Shown here: one piece after another, positions 29,859 through 39,103 of the stretch
Numbering within the stretch: position 1 is the stretch's first letter
How the letters are laid out: each line of letters opens with the position of its first letter
Translations under genes and position numbers: made by a program
Source of the DNA: Flavisolibacter nicotianae
GTDB taxonomy: Bacteria > Bacteroidota > Bacteroidia > Chitinophagales > Chitinophagaceae
Direction of reading: 5' to 3'
Length of the DNA: 64,000 nucleotides
Assembly: GCF_003628535.1 (NCBI RefSeq)
Contig: NZ_RBCI01000013.1
Location: 1-64,000 of the forward strand
Notes under the pieces: generated by a model
Seen by the model: only the letters and a program-made list of their open reading frames with translations
The model's database searches: none
Told to the model about the DNA's origin: nothing

Positions 29859-30784
29859 TGGCTACACTCGCATTGTGCATTCCGGCTTATAACGCATCCT
29901 GGTGTTTGCCAAAGCTATTCTCCTCCGTAGAAAAGCAATCGGTCCCTTTCGATGAAGTTTTAGTTTATGATGATTGCAGTTCAGATGATACGGTAGCTGT
30001 GGCAAAAGCACATGGTGCAACAGTTGTTTCCGGAAAAGTGAACAAAGGCTGTTCATTCGGAAAGAACCAGTTGGCTCAGCATGCGAAGAGTGAATGGCTG
30101 TTCTTTTTGGACAGTGATGATGAATTGCTGCCTGATTTTTCAACTAACGTCCATAAGGTTATTGGAGCAAATCATCTCGATGCCGACATGATCGTGTTGA
30201 GCTATATTTATGTGGATGGCTCAACAGACCAAGTTAAGGATGCGCCCGTGCTTGATGAACAATTGCTTCGTCAAAATTCCTTTCGTTTCATGGTCACGCA
30301 AAAGTTTTTCAATTCTTTTGTTGTCAGGAGGAACAAATTTCTTTCAATTGGAGGGTTCGATACCGATCCTTTGGTCTTGTACAATGAAGACAGGGCATGT
30401 GCTGTAAAAACAGCTTTGAATGGGTTTCGCTATGAGTTTATCAAGTACCCTTGCATGAAGAAAAATTTTTTTCCGGAAAGTATGTCTTCAAAACAGCCCG
30501 TGAAATGGATAACTGCGTCGGTGTGTTTGTGGCAGAAAATTGGCAATCAGGTACAGGAGCAGTACAAGCCAGATGTCTGTGATGCCTTGTTTACCGAAGC
30601 AATATGGGCTGGAAAGTACAACGAATGGGCCCTTGTGCGAAATGCACTGAAAATAGCAAAGGAACTGAAAACAGATGCGCTGCCCTCAGCGTCAAAACCG
30701 TTTCTGTTCTTGTTTAAAACCTGGCCTTTGGGTGCGTATTTCTTTCGAGAGTACTTGTTTCGCGTTCTGAAAAGAGGTCAATAA
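29858..30784 (+). CDS. Glycosyltransferase family 2
   Basis: 308 residues. Motifs: LALCIPAYNASWCLPKLFSS, YDDCSSDDTV, GCSFGKNQLAQHAKSEW and FLDSDDELLPD, followed by LYNEDRACAVK where the acidic residues match the catalytic region. It starts on the stop codon of the previous gene and is followed after 23 bp by another GT2. Confidence 0.86.
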   Translation: MATLALCIPAYNASWCLPKLFSSVEKQSVPFDEVLVYDDCSSDDTVAVAKAHGATVVSGKVNKGCSFGKNQLAQHAKSEWLFFLDSDDELLPDFSTNVHKVIGANHLDADMIVLSYIYVDGSTDQVKDAPVLDEQLLRQNSFRFMVTQKFFNSFVVRRNKFLSIGGFDTDPLVLYNEDRACAVKTALNGFRYEFIKYPCMKKNFFPESMSSKQPVKWITASVCLWQKIGNQVQEQYKPDVCDALFTEAIWAGKYNEWALVRNALKIAKELKTDALPSASKPFLFLFKTWPLGAYFFREYLFRVLKRGQ

Positions 30785-30807
30785 TTCCCGAAAATTCCAT
30801 ATTGGAA

Positions 30808-31788
30808 ATGCAGCAGCCTTTAGTTACGATAATTATTCCTGTCTACAATGCTGTGCCGTTTTTGTCTCAGACTATTGAAAGTGCTCTCAGTCAGACATTC
30901 AAAAACAAGGAGGTGATAATCGTTGACGACAGCTCGAAAGACGGTAGCTATGAAATTGCCAGGAAGTTTGAGAATGTGTCAGTAAAAGTTCTTCATCAAC
31001 GGAATGCCGGTGCTGCCATTGCCCGCAACACAGGACTGGCAGCAGCAAACGGCGAGTATATCCAGTTTCTGGACGCAGGCGATTTGCTGAGCCCCGACAA
31101 AATTGAAAAACAGGTGGAAGCATTGAAGGGACAGCCAAATAAGCTGGCTGTTTGCAATTACATTCAATTCTCCGGGAAAGTCGATGTGGAAAAATTATGC
31201 ATTCCAGATCAATCGCGATTTATATATTCAAGTAATTCTCCGCTTGAGTTCTTGGTTAATCTGTGGGGGGGCAATGGACCGTCGAATTTTATTCAAACCA
31301 ATTCCTGGTTGGTGCCAAAAACGTTGGTCGAAAAAGCAGGAGGATGGCGGCCCTACCGCTGCCCTGATGATGACGGTGAATTTTTTGCACGGATGATATT
31401 GGCAAGCGAGGGAATTATCTATACACCGGGTGTGTACAATTATTACCGCATGGAGGACGGCGCTAACCAGTTAAGCAGTAACAGGAGCCACAAATACCTA
31501 ATGAATACCCTATTGACCATCGACCTGAAACATGATTACCTGCAGAAGAAAGGGGGGCACGAAGGTGTAAAAAAGGCCATGGCAAAACAATACCTAGACT
31601 TTGCGGTTTACCACTATCCATCTCATCCTGTCTTGTCCAAATTAGCGTTGAAACGATACAGGCAATTAGCTGTAAAAGCACAGCCGCCTTTGCTGGGTGG
31701 AAGGCTGATAGAAATTATGAAGCAGATCTTTGGTTGGCGTGCGGCAAGGTTGTTCCGATATTTCCTGCGTGAAAGAGCTTCAACTTAA
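30808..31788 (+). CDS. Glycosyltransferase family 2
   Basis: 326 residues from ATG 30808 (an upstream TTG is possible). Motifs: VTIIIPVYNAVPFLSQTIES, VDDSSKDGS, GAAIARNTGLAAANGEYIQF and LDAGD, where the last Asp of the usual DXDD-like site is partly replaced. CPDDDGEFFARMI contains the later acidic cluster. It resembles the GT2 at 26708 in GA-ARNTG and YIQFLD versus YIQYLD, which points to paralogy. Confidence 0.86.
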   Translation: MQQPLVTIIIPVYNAVPFLSQTIESALSQTFKNKEVIIVDDSSKDGSYEIARKFENVSVKVLHQRNAGAAIARNTGLAAANGEYIQFLDAGDLLSPDKIEKQVEALKGQPNKLAVCNYIQFSGKVDVEKLCIPDQSRFIYSSNSPLEFLVNLWGGNGPSNFIQTNSWLVPKTLVEKAGGWRPYRCPDDDGEFFARMILASEGIIYTPGVYNYYRMEDGANQLSSNRSHKYLMNTLLTIDLKHDYLQKKGGHEGVKKAMAKQYLDFAVYHYPSHPVLSKLALKRYRQLAVKAQPPLLGGRLIEIMKQIFGWRAARLFRYFLRERAST

Positions 31789-31815
31789 AAAGTGAAAGCA
31801 AAGAGCAAAAAGCAA

Positions 31816-32946
31816 ATGAACATCCTCGTTACTTGTGATCCTGAAATACCCGTACCACCTTTGGCCTACGGTGGCATAGAACGGATCGTTGACTTACTCG
31901 TTCGTGGCTTGGTGGAACGTGGCCACAGTGTAACACTTTGTGCAAACGCCGCTTCAACGGTTCCCTGCCAACTCGTACCCTGGAAAGGGAAAAAGAGCCA
32001 GCACCTGCCGGATGTTGTAAGGAACACCGTCACACTCACTGCCACCGTTAGGAAGAACAGGTTTGATCTTGTACACAGTTTCAGCCGCTTGGCCTATATG
32101 AGTTTTATTTTGCCTACTGGGATTCCGAAAATCATGAGTTATCAGCGGGAACCATCTCTTGCGCAAATAAAAAAGGCCCGGCTTCTTGCAAAAAATGACA
32201 GCCTGATTTTTACCGGGTGCAGCGATTACATCACGGACCAGATAGTGCCTTTTGCCCCCGCATTTACAGTTTATAATGCGGCTCCTTTTGATAAATATAG
32301 CCTGCAGAAAGTGATGGCAGCGGATGCACCTTTGGTTTTTTTGGGCAGGGTAGAAGAGATCAAGGGAACATACGAAGCCATACAGGTTGCGCAAAAAACA
32401 GGAAGGGGTTTGATCATTGCTGGGAACATACCCGTTTATGCCCAAGCATATTTTGATACAAAGGTTCGTCCTTTTCTCGATCAACAAATCCGGTACATTG
32501 GCCCTGTTGATGACATGCAAAAAAATAACCTGCTCCGCAGCGCAGCGGCCCTGCTGATGCCCATTCAATGGAATGAACCTTTTGGTATAGTGATGGCCGA
32601 GGCCATGGCCTGCGGCACACCCGTTATCGGCATGTCCAAAGGTGCGGTTCCAGAGGTTGTCGAAGAGGGCATGACGGGTTTTTGCTGTACTGGAATTGAT
32701 GAAATGGTTGCCTCTGTTGGCAAACTGGACAATATTAATCGCTTGAAGGTGAGAAGCCGGGCAGCTGAAAAGTTTAGCGCTCAGGCGATGGTGGAAAATT
32801 ATGTGCAGCTTTATAACGGTGTGTTGAAGATAAAAAGGAAAAGGAAAGAGTACGCACAGAATGCGATTCCTAATTCGGGGAAGCCTATCGTTGCAAGTAC
32901 ACCTATTGCAGAATTAGACGAAAAACAAAATGCGGAAAAAAAGTAA
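31816..32946 (+). CDS. Glycosyltransferase family 4
   Basis: 376 residues from ATG 31816; an in-frame GTG at 31792 only adds a lysine-rich stretch. N-terminal acceptor loop PPLAYGGIERIVDLLVRGL; C-terminal donor motif NEPFGIVMAEAMACGTPVIG followed by GAVPEVVEEGMTGF. These are classic GT4 features (EX7E-type). The last 17 bp overlap the next gene. Confidence 0.9.
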   Translation: MNILVTCDPEIPVPPLAYGGIERIVDLLVRGLVERGHSVTLCANAASTVPCQLVPWKGKKSQHLPDVVRNTVTLTATVRKNRFDLVHSFSRLAYMSFILPTGIPKIMSYQREPSLAQIKKARLLAKNDSLIFTGCSDYITDQIVPFAPAFTVYNAAPFDKYSLQKVMAADAPLVFLGRVEEIKGTYEAIQVAQKTGRGLIIAGNIPVYAQAYFDTKVRPFLDQQIRYIGPVDDMQKNNLLRSAAALLMPIQWNEPFGIVMAEAMACGTPVIGMSKGAVPEVVEEGMTGFCCTGIDEMVASVGKLDNINRLKVRSRAAEKFSAQAMVENYVQLYNGVLKIKRKRKEYAQNAIPNSGKPIVASTPIAELDEKQNAEKK

Positions 32947-33757
32947 CGGTAAGGCGCAAGTCGAAGAAATTTTCAGGAACGTCTTTGTCCTTACCATCGA
33001 AAGGAACAAAGACAGGCGTGAGTACATGAAGGAAGCGTTGAGAGGTATTGATTTTTCCTTTCACTATGGATTAGATCTTACCAAAGAATATTTGGAATAT
33101 CCCTATGTGGCGTATATGCCGGAGGAGGTTTTTGCGGAATACGACATGGATCGTGATCACTGTCGTATTTGGACCAAAGGGCAATTCGGCGCATTCGCCT
33201 CAGAGAAAAAGCTGATACAGGATTTTGCCCGCCAAGGCAAAAATGAAAACCTGGTGATTCTCCTGGATGATCTTGTGCTGGAGAACTCTTGGCGGAAAAC
33301 GCTGGTGGCTGCCTACAAAGAACTCCCGCCTGATTGGGATGCTTTGATTCTGAGTACCCGGTTGGGCAAGGCAAAAAAGCGTGCATTCCGGTTTATCATT
33401 GAATGGAAAAGGAAATGGGACCCTTTTTTTAAAAACACAAAGAAGCTGCTGGTAAAAAAATATTCCCACCATCTGGATTGCTGTCACAGCGAAATCAGCG
33501 GAATTTTCGGTATTATTTATTCGCCAAAGGGGCTTCAAAAACTAATAAACGAGCCTGATCAATTGCGGAAAGACCAGGATGATATTTTAATCGGGAAACT
33601 GGTAGGTCAGAGTTATTTGAATGTGTACCTAACATATCCGCTCCTTGGAAAGGAAGGCGCTTATGATGGTTCCTGGACGCAGAAGAATGAATTTGAAAAA
33701 CCAAGCCAGCCAAAGAATAGAGATGATGTGCTGGCTCAGTTACCTAAACCCAAATAA
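32930..33757 (+). CDS. GT25-like glycosyltransferase (LPS biosynthesis type)
   Basis: 275 residues. FVLTIERNKDRREYMKEAL is the family start, a glycosyltransferase family 25 hallmark, and GQFGAFASEKKLIQDF follows. VILLDDLVLENSW then matches the LEDDV-type acidic motif, here changed to LDDLV. DWDALILSTRLG and QDDILIGKLV complete the domain. It overlaps the preceding GT4 by 17 bp and abuts the next gene without a gap. In other bacteria GT25 proteins add galactose or glucose to LPS; the donor here is unknown. Confidence 0.75.
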   Translation: MRKKSNGKAQVEEIFRNVFVLTIERNKDRREYMKEALRGIDFSFHYGLDLTKEYLEYPYVAYMPEEVFAEYDMDRDHCRIWTKGQFGAFASEKKLIQDFARQGKNENLVILLDDLVLENSWRKTLVAAYKELPPDWDALILSTRLGKAKKRAFRFIIEWKRKWDPFFKNTKKLLVKKYSHHLDCCHSEISGIFGIIYSPKGLQKLINEPDQLRKDQDDILIGKLVGQSYLNVYLTYPLLGKEGAYDGSWTQKNEFEKPSQPKNRDDVLAQLPKPK

Positions 33758-35011
33758 TTGAAGAAAATTGTATTGATTACGTCGGGGCAACCCTCTTCCA
33801 ATCCCAGGATCGTAAAAGAAGCGGTTGCACTTTCTGAATACGGATACCAGGTAACGGTGTTGTATTGCTTTTGGGCTGCCTGGGCAAATCCAAACGATGA
33901 AGAAATCAAGCAGCGATTGCCACAAATTGAATGGGTGGAAATGGGAGGCAACCCGCAAACTTCGGTTTCCCTTTATACGTATACACGTTTACGCCATAAG
34001 TTCTTTCGGACATTAAATACGCTGTTTCCAAGCAATCTTTATATATCGGCAAGAGCTGGGTCGAGGGCATTTTCTGAACTTCTCCGCGCTGCAAAAAAAG
34101 AGAAAGCCGATTTATACATTGCACACAATCTTGGGGCATTAGCCGTAGCTGCAAAAGCGGCGAATGCGAACCCTTCGCAATATGCTTTTGATGCCGAAGA
34201 TTTTCACCGGGGAGAGGTGGGCGATCAAAATGGCGCTTACCGTCGCATCAAGTATTTAGAAGACACCTTTTTGCCAGATGCCGGTTATATTACCGCTGCC
34301 AGCCCCCTGATTGCAGACAATTATGCGGCGATCTACAAAAGAAATGTTCCGACAATAAACAATGTCTTTTCCTTAAAATATCAGACTGATTTAAAGCTAT
34401 TGCCATTTGATGTTTTGAAATTGGTTTGGTTTTCTCAAACAATAGGGTTGAATAGGGGCATTCAGGATATATTGGCGGCTGCAAATGAGGTTCAACATAG
34501 GAAGCTGCACATTACGCTAGTAGGACTTTGTGACAAGAAAACGGAACGTGAACTGCGAAAAGTTCTTGTTAATGAAATGCATTCCATTCACTTTCTGAAA
34601 CCATTAAGAGAAGCTGACTTGTTTGCCCTTTGCAGCGATCATCACATTGGATTGGCATTGGAAAGGTCAGAGCCGTATAATAGGAATATTTGTCTAACAA
34701 ATAAATTGTTTACTTATCTTATTGCCGGCAATGCCATCATCGCTTCAGACACCTTGGCACAAAGGAAATTTATTGATGAAAACAATAGCGTTGGATTCTT
34801 GTATCGTATGGGCGATGTTCATGCCCTGAAACAGCTTTTGATTCAGTTCACTGAAAATGAACAACGATTAACTGAAACCAGGAAAGCTGCTCATCGTTTG
34901 GCTCAGTTAAAGTATAATTGGGAGAATGAAGGGGCCAAGCTGACATCGGTCTTGTGCGGCCTGAGCAATCAACTAAGAAACTCCTTCGTCGGCAGCATGA
35001 AAACAACTTAA
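33758..35011 (+). CDS. Glycosyltransferase family 4 with TTG start
   Basis: 417 residues. The reading frame opens with TTG placed directly after the previous stop codon; MKKIVLITSGQPSSNPRIVK is the expected N-terminal beta-strand and loop. No ATG or GTG lies nearby downstream, so TTG is the best start. The middle DAEDFHRGE and the C-terminal part YNRNICLTNKLFTYLIAGNA and SDTLAQRKFID are GT4-like, but the EX7E motif is weak (LALERSEPYNRN). Base composition becomes clearly AT-rich here. Confidence 0.82.
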   Translation: MKKIVLITSGQPSSNPRIVKEAVALSEYGYQVTVLYCFWAAWANPNDEEIKQRLPQIEWVEMGGNPQTSVSLYTYTRLRHKFFRTLNTLFPSNLYISARAGSRAFSELLRAAKKEKADLYIAHNLGALAVAAKAANANPSQYAFDAEDFHRGEVGDQNGAYRRIKYLEDTFLPDAGYITAASPLIADNYAAIYKRNVPTINNVFSLKYQTDLKLLPFDVLKLVWFSQTIGLNRGIQDILAAANEVQHRKLHITLVGLCDKKTERELRKVLVNEMHSIHFLKPLREADLFALCSDHHIGLALERSEPYNRNICLTNKLFTYLIAGNAIIASDTLAQRKFIDENNSVGFLYRMGDVHALKQLLIQFTENEQRLTETRKAAHRLAQLKYNWENEGAKLTSVLCGLSNQLRNSFVGSMKTT

Positions 35012-35088
35012 CTGAAAGGTTAAGAGTGTTTCCATCATTTGTCAAACGCGTATTTACTAAAAACTGATTCACTTCCAAAATTAAAAAG

Positions 35089-36024
35089 TTGAAGCACAAT
35101 GTGAATATTGTCATCAATGTAACAAAACACGATATATGGTTTTGCCGTATTTGCGTGGCAAGCATCCGTTTCTATTACCCGGATGTAAAAATTTTCCTTT
35201 TGAAGGATGAGCTACCCGGCAAATTTTCGACAAGAGAAATAGAGGAAACCTGGAGTGTGCATGTGATTGAATATCCGGTGAAGAGATTTGGAATGTCTGC
35301 AGCCAAAATTCATTTCTATTGTGACCAAAGATTTGCAGGACAAAGGTTCTTGGTGCTCGATTCTGATATAGTTTTCACCGGAAGACTATTAGATGAAAAA
35401 TATGTGGAAGACTTCAATTGTGATGTGATTGTAAGTGAGGAAACGTTTTCAGATCCTGGTTCAGAATGGTTTAAAAGGACTTATTTCGACTGCAAGCAAT
35501 TAAAAAAATATGACCCGAATTATACGTATGCCGGCTTTACCTTTAACTGTGGTCAAATTTTTTGCCTTGGCAATTTTATAAAAAAGGAAACGTTAGCTCC
35601 TTATTTTAGTTTTAATGGATCTCCATCCTGGAAGAGGCTTGATGTTTTTCCTATGCATGATCAATCTGTTTTGAATTACCTTCTGCCTCAGTTGTCAAAG
35701 CAAGGATCCATTCAGCTTAAGGGAAAAGATTTCATGATATGGAGTGAAACGAAAAAAGCTAGAGGAATTACGTTAGATGCTGTTAAAAGCGGTACACACT
35801 ATCCTAATCTTATTCATTGGGCAGGTGCGTTGCGAACCCCCTTGTTAGTATCAATGTCGAACAAGGAAATACTGTTGTTTTTTGAAAATTATTACTATTC
35901 AAAAATTTCATTCGCCAGATTGAAAAGAACAATTCGAAAAGTAAATCCAGGCATAAAACATCTAATAAAACTATTAATGTTGACATTGAGAGACTTTCCA
36001 AGCAAAAGAAGAACTCTGAAATGA
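35089..36024 (+). CDS. Putative GT8-like glycosyltransferase
   Basis: 311 residues. There is no ATG at the start: TTG 35089 or GTG 35101 are the candidates, and both give an N-terminal strand NIVINVTKHDIWFCRICVAS. The motif RFLVLDSDIVFTG holds a DXD metal site, and FNCGQIFCLGNF and PMHDQSVLNYL resemble the later parts of GT8-type nucleotide-sugar transferases. The assignment rests on these short motifs only. The gene lies in the most AT-rich part of the window and overlaps the FkbM gene by 4 bp (ATGA). Confidence 0.62.
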   Translation: MKHNVNIVINVTKHDIWFCRICVASIRFYYPDVKIFLLKDELPGKFSTREIEETWSVHVIEYPVKRFGMSAAKIHFYCDQRFAGQRFLVLDSDIVFTGRLLDEKYVEDFNCDVIVSEETFSDPGSEWFKRTYFDCKQLKKYDPNYTYAGFTFNCGQIFCLGNFIKKETLAPYFSFNGSPSWKRLDVFPMHDQSVLNYLLPQLSKQGSIQLKGKDFMIWSETKKARGITLDAVKSGTHYPNLIHWAGALRTPLLVSMSNKEILLFFENYYYSKISFARLKRTIRKVNPGIKHLIKLLMLTLRDFPSKRRTLK

Positions 36025-36779
36025 ATACGAGGGTTGATGTTTTATTAAAATGGCTGGCCGCTGCTTTATTAAAACTGGCAGGTTTTAAAAACATACGTGG
36101 ACATTGGTTTTATGAACAAGGAATAGAAAAGAATAAACCAGTTGTTGTGGATCTCGGTGCAAATACTGGCGAATTTTCAAAAATGATGTCCTGCCATTAC
36201 GGTGCAAACTGTTTTCTGGTTGAGCCAAATGCATCCCTCATTAGCGCTATGGATTTTGACGCAAACAAAAAATTCAATTTTGCTATTGCCAAGAGAGATG
36301 GTCCATTGCCATTTTATGTTAGTTCTAATGCCGAAGCAAGTAGCCTTATGGAAGGTTTTGCTGACAATTGGAAGAACGACAGAGTAGAAACGGTATGCGG
36401 ATTATCGTGGAGCTCATTGCTTGAAAAGTTAGCTATTGAAAATAGCGTCATTGATCTGGTGAAAGTTGATGTAGAAGGTGCAGAATTGGATCTTTTTGAA
36501 ACATTTACTTGGAATGAACTTGCCAGAATTAAACAAATCAGTGTAGAATATCATGATTGGGTGAATAAAAATTTACATAAACGCACAATTGAGACGATTA
36601 AAAAGCTGAACACGTTTGGATTTGTGTCCTTTACTGATGCGCCAAATCATTCCTGGCCCGTCGAAATGATATTCTTGAATAAAGATTTAGTCAAAATGCA
36701 ACCGAGAGACAAGGCAATTATTCACTTGTATTATTTAGTGAATTGGATTAGAGAGAAAAGGGCCAGCAATGGTATGTAA
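36021..36779 (+). CDS. FkbM-family methyltransferase
   Basis: 252 residues. SAM motif VVVDLGANTGEFSKMM (about residues 38-53), NCFLVEPNASL, and the FkbM hallmark DLVKVDVEGAELDLFE. FkbM proteins O-methylate polyketides and glycans; in an EPS locus a sugar O-methylation is most likely. It overlaps both neighbours (4 bp and 11 bp), which is tight translational coupling. Like the preceding gene it is very AT-rich. Confidence 0.87.
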   Translation: MNTRVDVLLKWLAAALLKLAGFKNIRGHWFYEQGIEKNKPVVVDLGANTGEFSKMMSCHYGANCFLVEPNASLISAMDFDANKKFNFAIAKRDGPLPFYVSSNAEASSLMEGFADNWKNDRVETVCGLSWSSLLEKLAIENSVIDLVKVDVEGAELDLFETFTWNELARIKQISVEYHDWVNKNLHKRTIETIKKLNTFGFVSFTDAPNHSWPVEMIFLNKDLVKMQPRDKAIIHLYYLVNWIREKRASNGM

Positions 36780-38046
36780 AAAGAGAATATTGATAATTAG
36801 TCCCCATTATCCTCCAAGTAACCTTGCAGGCGTCCACCGCAGCAGGTTATTTGCACAGCACTTGCCTGCGTACGGATGGAATCCGGTCATTTTAACCGTG
36901 GATGAAAGATACTATGAAGAAAAACTGGATCTGGATCTTGCCAAACTGCTGCCTCAACAACAGCAGATAGAGAAAGTAGAGGCATTTCGCGTTTCAAGTC
37001 CCCGGCTAATCGGGGACATTGGACTCAGGGCATTTTTGCAATTGCGGAGAAAAGCCCTTGAGCTCGTGCGGAAAGAGGCCATTGACTTTGTGTATATACC
37101 AATCCCTTCTTTCTATGCAGCTTTGATCGGGCCTTACCTCCACAGGAAAACAGGTGTGAAGTACGGAATCGACTACATCGACCCCTGGGTGCACCGGTTT
37201 CCTGGTGCAGAAAAGACCTTCTCCCGTCATTGGTGGAGCATGAAACTGGCCGGATTGCTGGAACCGCTGGCAATAAAAAAGGCCTCGCTGATCACAGGGG
37301 TGGCCGAAGGGTATTACCAGGGTGTAAAAGAAAGGAACCCCAGGCTTGAACGAACATGTTTGTTCGGAGCCATGCCTTATGGGGGCGAGCCGGGCGATCA
37401 CGACAAGGTTAGAGAACTTGGATTGAAGCCTTATTTATTCGAAAAAAAAGAGGGGAAACTGCAACTGGTTTACGCGGGGGCCATGCTACCAAAAGCCTAT
37501 AAGCCATTGGAGCAAATTTTCAGGGCGATCCGGGCAAACAAAGCTTTGTTCCGGGATGTGGAATTTCACTTTATTGGCACTGGCCGGACGCCAAATGATC
37601 CTCAGGGGTACAACATCAAGCCACTGGCTCAGAGATTCGGGCTTTGGCATTCTTTCGTCTTTGAATATCCGGCCCGGATTCCTTACCTGGATGTTTTGGT
37701 TCACCTGGAAGCGAGTTCCGGGACCTTTATCCTGGGAAGTACGGAGCCGCACTACACACCGTCGAAAGTTTATCAGGCCGTCTTAAGTTCCCGGCCCGTG
37801 CTTGCGGTCTTACACGAAAAGAGCCAGGCCTTTGGGTTGTTAAACAGGACAGGAGCAGGGGTGACCATTGGGATAACCGAAGACAACATCAGCAGCCTGC
37901 AGGAACTGGTTCCGAAAGCATTCGGAAAATTCAAAGAATTTCAGGAATCATTTTCTCCCGGCTCTGTTGTGAAAAAAGAGTTCGAGGAATTTTCGGCCTT
38001 TAAAGTCACGGGAAAGCTTGTTTCCCTGTTAAATAAACTACAATAA
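36769..38046 (+). CDS. Glycosyltransferase family 4
   Basis: 425 residues. N-terminal ILIISPHYPPSNLAGVHRSR; YGIDYIDPWVHRFPG in the middle of the acceptor domain; C-terminal VYAGAMLPKAYKPLEQIF and SSGTFILGSTEPHYTPSKVY. These fit a GT4/GT-B protein of the group with an unusual donor loop. ATG start inside the FkbM gene. GC content rises again from here. A 104-bp gap follows. Confidence 0.8.
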   Translation: MVCKKRILIISPHYPPSNLAGVHRSRLFAQHLPAYGWNPVILTVDERYYEEKLDLDLAKLLPQQQQIEKVEAFRVSSPRLIGDIGLRAFLQLRRKALELVRKEAIDFVYIPIPSFYAALIGPYLHRKTGVKYGIDYIDPWVHRFPGAEKTFSRHWWSMKLAGLLEPLAIKKASLITGVAEGYYQGVKERNPRLERTCLFGAMPYGGEPGDHDKVRELGLKPYLFEKKEGKLQLVYAGAMLPKAYKPLEQIFRAIRANKALFRDVEFHFIGTGRTPNDPQGYNIKPLAQRFGLWHSFVFEYPARIPYLDVLVHLEASSGTFILGSTEPHYTPSKVYQAVLSSRPVLAVLHEKSQAFGLLNRTGAGVTIGITEDNISSLQELVPKAFGKFKEFQESFSPGSVVKKEFEEFSAFKVTGKLVSLLNKLQ

Positions 38047-38150
38047 AGAAAAGTGTCTGCAACCTCGTTCGTTGGAAAAGACAAATACATCGAACCGGAC
38101 TGGCAGCCGGGTGAAGGAGCACAGCTGATGGATCTTAATTTTTCCATACG

Positions 38151-39044
38151 ATGAAGCACAGGGTCTACGCAGACTTACCAAAAATCGGTTTAGGCAACTT
38201 GCTGCTGATCTGGGCCAGGGCGAAGGTGTTCAGTGAGCTGAACGGCGTTCCGCTGGTGACCTCCTCCTGGTGGGGAATCCGGTTAGGCGCCTGGAAGCGG
38301 AATGAAAAACAAAAAAGAATCTACTGGGGGTATTTTCAGGAAAGCCCTTTACAGAAGAGAATGACGATGCTTTTCCGGAAGCGCTTGCATCGGGTCGTCA
38401 ACGAGCCTCCTGTGGCAAAATGTACGCTTCCGTTTAAGCCAACCATCTTCCGGTTTGCAGAACCAATAAGCCAGAATGAGCTGTTCAATGGAATTAAGCC
38501 CTACCGGGAATTGATCAAAGCGGAAATCCACAAACTGCTTCAGCCGCGTTTAGCAAGGCAAATGGCCTCTCTTGAGAGGCCGGAAATTGCGGTCCATATT
38601 CGCAGGGGAGATTTTAAGCTGGGAAGTACAATTACGCCAAACGAGTTCTTCATCCGGTGCATTCAATATATCCGTTCCGAAACAGGACGGGACCTCCGCG
38701 TCACAATTTACACGGATGCGGAAAGGGAAGAAATTGAAGACGTACTGCAGCTGGGAAATGCACATTTGGCCAGGCAAAAGGCTGATATTTTGGATATCCT
38801 GGAAATGAGCCGGTGCCGGATCATGATCCTGTCGCAAACCAGCACGTTCAGTTACTGGGCCGCTTTCTTGTCAAATGCCATTGTGATCAAACCGCACGGC
38901 GACTGGTATGGTGATATCAGGCCATGGGAGATCAATGACCGGCATTATGAAGGAACGGTCAGTTTCGAATCGCCGGAAACACTGACCGAACTGACGAAAA
39001 GCCTTCACCGGGAAATTTGTAAACAAGCAAATAGCAAAAGCTGA
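38151..39044 (+). CDS. GT11-like fucosyltransferase family protein
   Basis: 297 residues. The strongest motif is EIAVHIRRGDFK (about residue 144), the HxRRxD signature shared by alpha-1,2 and alpha-1,6 fucosyltransferases, followed by ILSQTSTFSYWAAFLSNAIV, which matches the later SxSTFSWWAA-type motif. N-terminal GLGNLLLIWARAKVFSEL corresponds to the usual GGLGNQ start. The donor is probably GDP-fucose or a related sugar, but no GDP-fucose synthesis genes lie in the window. Confidence 0.75.
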   Translation: MKHRVYADLPKIGLGNLLLIWARAKVFSELNGVPLVTSSWWGIRLGAWKRNEKQKRIYWGYFQESPLQKRMTMLFRKRLHRVVNEPPVAKCTLPFKPTIFRFAEPISQNELFNGIKPYRELIKAEIHKLLQPRLARQMASLERPEIAVHIRRGDFKLGSTITPNEFFIRCIQYIRSETGRDLRVTIYTDAEREEIEDVLQLGNAHLARQKADILDILEMSRCRIMILSQTSTFSYWAAFLSNAIVIKPHGDWYGDIRPWEINDRHYEGTVSFESPETLTELTKSLHREICKQANSKS

Positions 39045-39103
39045 AGCAAACCTTTACACGGCGGACTCCTGGAGAGCCGCCTTGAATAAGCAGGAAGCAG
39101 ATA

